From the NCBI GenBank assembly GCA_964626495.1, contig CAZVFT010000106.1, positions 1 through 6,741 of the forward strand: a stretch of 6,741 nucleotides of DNA, read 5' to 3'. A program made the position numbers and the translations under genes. Below, piece by piece: positions 5,057 through 6,741 of the stretch. The notes beneath the pieces are model-generated. The model was not told where the DNA came from and made no database searches. It saw nothing but the letters and a program-made list of their open reading frames with translations. Within the stretch, counting starts at the first letter, position 1, and every line of letters begins with the position of its first letter. The stretch comes from JACNLN01 sp964626495 (GTDB taxonomy: Bacteria; Fidelibacterota; Marinisomatia; Marinisomatales; CAZVFT01).

Positions 5057-6595
5057 TCACATCCACAACTGCCTATCCAGACTGCGGTATTGAATCGCTT
5101 CACTCAAATGGTGAGGTTGAATATCTTTTTGTCCCTCCAGATCAGCAATTGTTCTTGATACCTTCAGAATTCGGTCATAAGCACGAGCTGAAAAACCAAG
5201 TTTGTCCATTGCCGTTTTCAAGAGGGTTTTCCCTTCCTCGTTAATCTTACAGAAACGTTGAATTTCACTTGTTTCCATATGAGCATTACAATACATACCC
5301 TTTTCGACATCAAATCGATCGAGTTGTACCTTCCGGGCTTTTTCCACACGTTTACGGATGGAATCCGATTTTTCACCAGCTGGCTTTTCAGTAAGATCTG
5401 AAAAAGGAACAGTCGGAACATCAATATGAAGATCAATCCTGTCTAACAACGGACCCGAAATTCGGCTCATATATTTCTGAATCATTTGCTGGCTACAGGT
5501 GCAGTCGTTATTAGGGTCAGTGGCATATCCACAGGGGCAGGGATTCGTTGCTGCCACGAGTTGAAAATTAGCAGGATAAGTCACAGACATGGCGGCGCGA
5601 GAGATAGTAACCTGTCCACTTTCCATAGGCTGACGCATGACCTCCAGAACGTTTTTCTTAAACTCCGCAAACTCATCAAGAAAAAGAACACCGTGATGAG
5701 CCAGACTTACCTCACCGGGTTTTGGAATATGTCCTCCGCCAATGAGTCCTGCGTCACTGATAGTATGATGAGGCAGGCGGAAAGGTCGAGTAGCAATAAT
5801 TCCACTGTCCATAGAAAGAAGTCCTGCTACCGAGTGGATCTTGGTTGTCTCTAAAGCTTCGTTAAGGGTTAAGTGAGGTAAAATTGTAGGAAGTCGCTTC
5901 GCCAGCATCGTTTTCCCTGAACCTGGAGGACCGATGAGAATCACATTATGACCTCCTGCTGCTGCTACTTCCAAAGCACGTTTTACGGCCTCTTGACCCC
6001 TCACATCCTCAAAATCTACCCCATAGTTGAGACTCTCTCGAAACAGCACTTCCAAATCAACTTCAGTTGATTCTATGACCTTCTCACCGTTCAGGATTGA
6101 GACAACTTCAGTCAGCGTTGTAGCTCCAGCTACTTTTACTCCATCTGCTACCGCAGCTTCCTTTGCATTATCTTTTGGAAGGATAATCCCCCTTACACCT
6201 GTCTGAGCAGCACAGATAGCAATAGGCAATGCTCCTCGAATGGGGCGAAGTGAACCATCAAGAGAAAGTTCCCCCAACAGCCAGATTTTATCAAGGAAGG
6301 TGGATTTTACTTCACCAAGAGCTGCAAGAACGCCTATAGCAATGGGAAGGTCAAAAGTGCTCCCCTCCTTCCGGATATCTGCGGGAGCGAGGTTCACTAC
6401 TGTCCTTTTACTGGGATATCTGAAATCAGAATTCTTAACGGCGGCAATAACTCGTTCTTTACTTTCTTTAACTGCCCCTTCCGGTAAACCTACGATAATA
6501 AATTTTGGAGCAGGTCTTGGTGTGAGATTGGCTTCAATCTCCACTTCATAGGCATCAATACCAAGAATAGCGCTACTGAGGACTCTTGCGTGCAT
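5057..6595 (-). CDS. comM: YifB/ComM-family Mg-chelatase-like AAA+ ATPase
   Basis: This is a 512-residue cytoplasmic AAA+ ATPase of the YifB/ComM family. In naturally transformable bacteria ComM is a hexameric helicase that promotes branch migration during integration of incoming DNA; its role in other bacteria is less clear. The N-terminal Lon-protease-like domain spans about 1-170 (IVGLPEGAVKESKERV, PADIRKEGSTFDLPIAIG). The AAA+ core has Walker A GPPGSGKT (222-229), Walker B VLFLDEF (303-309), sensor-1 ATN (349-351), the family's four-cysteine cluster C353/C355/C365/C367 and an arginine-finger region LLDRIDLH (384-390). The C-terminal helical domain has LGFSARAYDRILKVSRTIADL (466-486). Length and all motifs are as expected for an intact protein. 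The ATG has no Shine-Dalgarno and begins 3 bases after the stop of the upstream frame, so coupling is likely. Whether this organism is competent cannot be judged here. Confidence 0.95.
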   Translation of the reverse strand: MHARVLSSAILGIDAYEVEIEANLTPRPAPKFIIVGLPEGAVKESKERVIAAVKNSDFRYPSKRTVVNLAPADIRKEGSTFDLPIAIGVLAALGEVKSTFLDKIWLLGELSLDGSLRPIRGALPIAICAAQTGVRGIILPKDNAKEAAVADGVKVAGATTLTEVVSILNGEKVIESTEVDLEVLFRESLNYGVDFEDVRGQEAVKRALEVAAAGGHNVILIGPPGSGKTMLAKRLPTILPHLTLNEALETTKIHSVAGLLSMDSGIIATRPFRLPHHTISDAGLIGGGHIPKPGEVSLAHHGVLFLDEFAEFKKNVLEVMRQPMESGQVTISRAAMSVTYPANFQLVAATNPCPCGYATDPNNDCTCSQQMIQKYMSRISGPLLDRIDLHIDVPTVPFSDLTEKPAGEKSDSIRKRVEKARKVQLDRFDVEKGMYCNAHMETSEIQRFCKINEEGKTLLKTAMDKLGFSARAYDRILKVSRTIADLEGQKDIQPHHLSEAIQYRSLDRQLWM

Positions 6596-6598
6596 TAT

Positions 6599-6741
6599 TT
6601 AATAATTTACGATGATATCTTTTTGAAATATGTCATCTTTCAAAATTCGGTCATATGACCTTGCAAATAGAACCAAATTCTCCATTGCTATTTTAAAAAC
6701 TTCCTCTGAAAACTCCTTTTCCATGATTATTTGGTATAACG
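6599..6741 (-). CDS. 3' end of an upstream frame resembling ComM C-terminus
   Basis: The frame is open from the window edge to TAA at 6599-6601, with an internal ATG at 6724 that would give a 41-residue peptide; five more codons upstream are open, so it is probably the end of a longer gene. Residues from FKIAMENL to SYDRILK match ComM 459-478 at 12 of 20 positions without gaps. After a ~9-residue deletion, QKDI matches ComM 488-492 too, including an identical 11-base stretch at 6615-6625 and 5121-5131. It therefore looks like a truncated or decayed duplicate of the comM 3' end placed just upstream of comM, lacking the last ~20 residues. It could instead be an unrelated gene with a short chance match. 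Confidence 0.5.
   Translation of the reverse strand, partial: LYQIIMEKEFSEEVFKIAMENLVLFARSYDRILKDDIFQKDIIVNY

Noticed and set aside
1..6741. tRNA, rRNA or CRISPR array
   Set aside because: I saw no cloverleaf with a T-loop signature, no rRNA sequence, and no regularly spaced short direct repeats with unique spacers.

Overview
This is a moderately AT-rich bacterial window with all confident genes on the minus strand: a YifB/ComM-family AAA+ ATPase, a VapBC-type toxin-antitoxin pair, a repeat-rich YwqK-like (MORN_2-type) lipoprotein and an MscS-family mechanosensitive channel. Gene style (YwqK-like lipoprotein, atypical lipobox, many long GC-rich palindromes and foldback repeats in intergenic DNA) suggests an uncultured member of the FCB group (Bacteroidota, Neomarinimicrobiota and relatives). 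This is an inference; nothing here fixes the phylum.

Layout, left to right. 1-685 is non-coding and carries a cluster of GC-rich palindromes, one of which folds exactly into a three-way junction. 686-1720 (-) is the MscS channel. 1721-2318 is non-coding, with two near-identical 57-bp palindromic repeats bracketing a ~295-bp segment with imperfect inverted ends, then a 14-bp inverted repeat just past the next gene. 2319-3845 (-) is the YwqK-like lipoprotein with an internal 95-residue tandem duplication. 3913-4556 (-) is the toxin-antitoxin pair with TAATG stop/start overlap, preceded by a good sigma70-like promoter overlapped by three direct repeats. 4557-5056 has no confident protein gene. 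It holds a compact GC-rich block that folds as a multi-branch RNA on the + strand and that I read as a candidate stand-alone omega-RNA (HEARO type, the guide RNA of IscB-family nucleases), with no IscB in the window. It appears to sit in a short reading frame that starts just after comM. 5057-6595 (-) is the ComM/YifB ATPase. 6599-6741 (-) is the 3' end of a frame running off the window, whose last residues resemble the C-terminal end of ComM itself.

How the parts relate: comM, the TA pair, the lipoprotein and mscS are co-oriented but separated by sequence that argues against one operon. Only vapB-vapC, and probably the upstream fragment with comM, look translationally coupled. The stretch between comM and vapB looks like a mobile/accessory insertion zone. 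The candidate omega-RNA, a divergent + strand promoter with a strong ribosome-binding site, and an interrupted frame are all found there.
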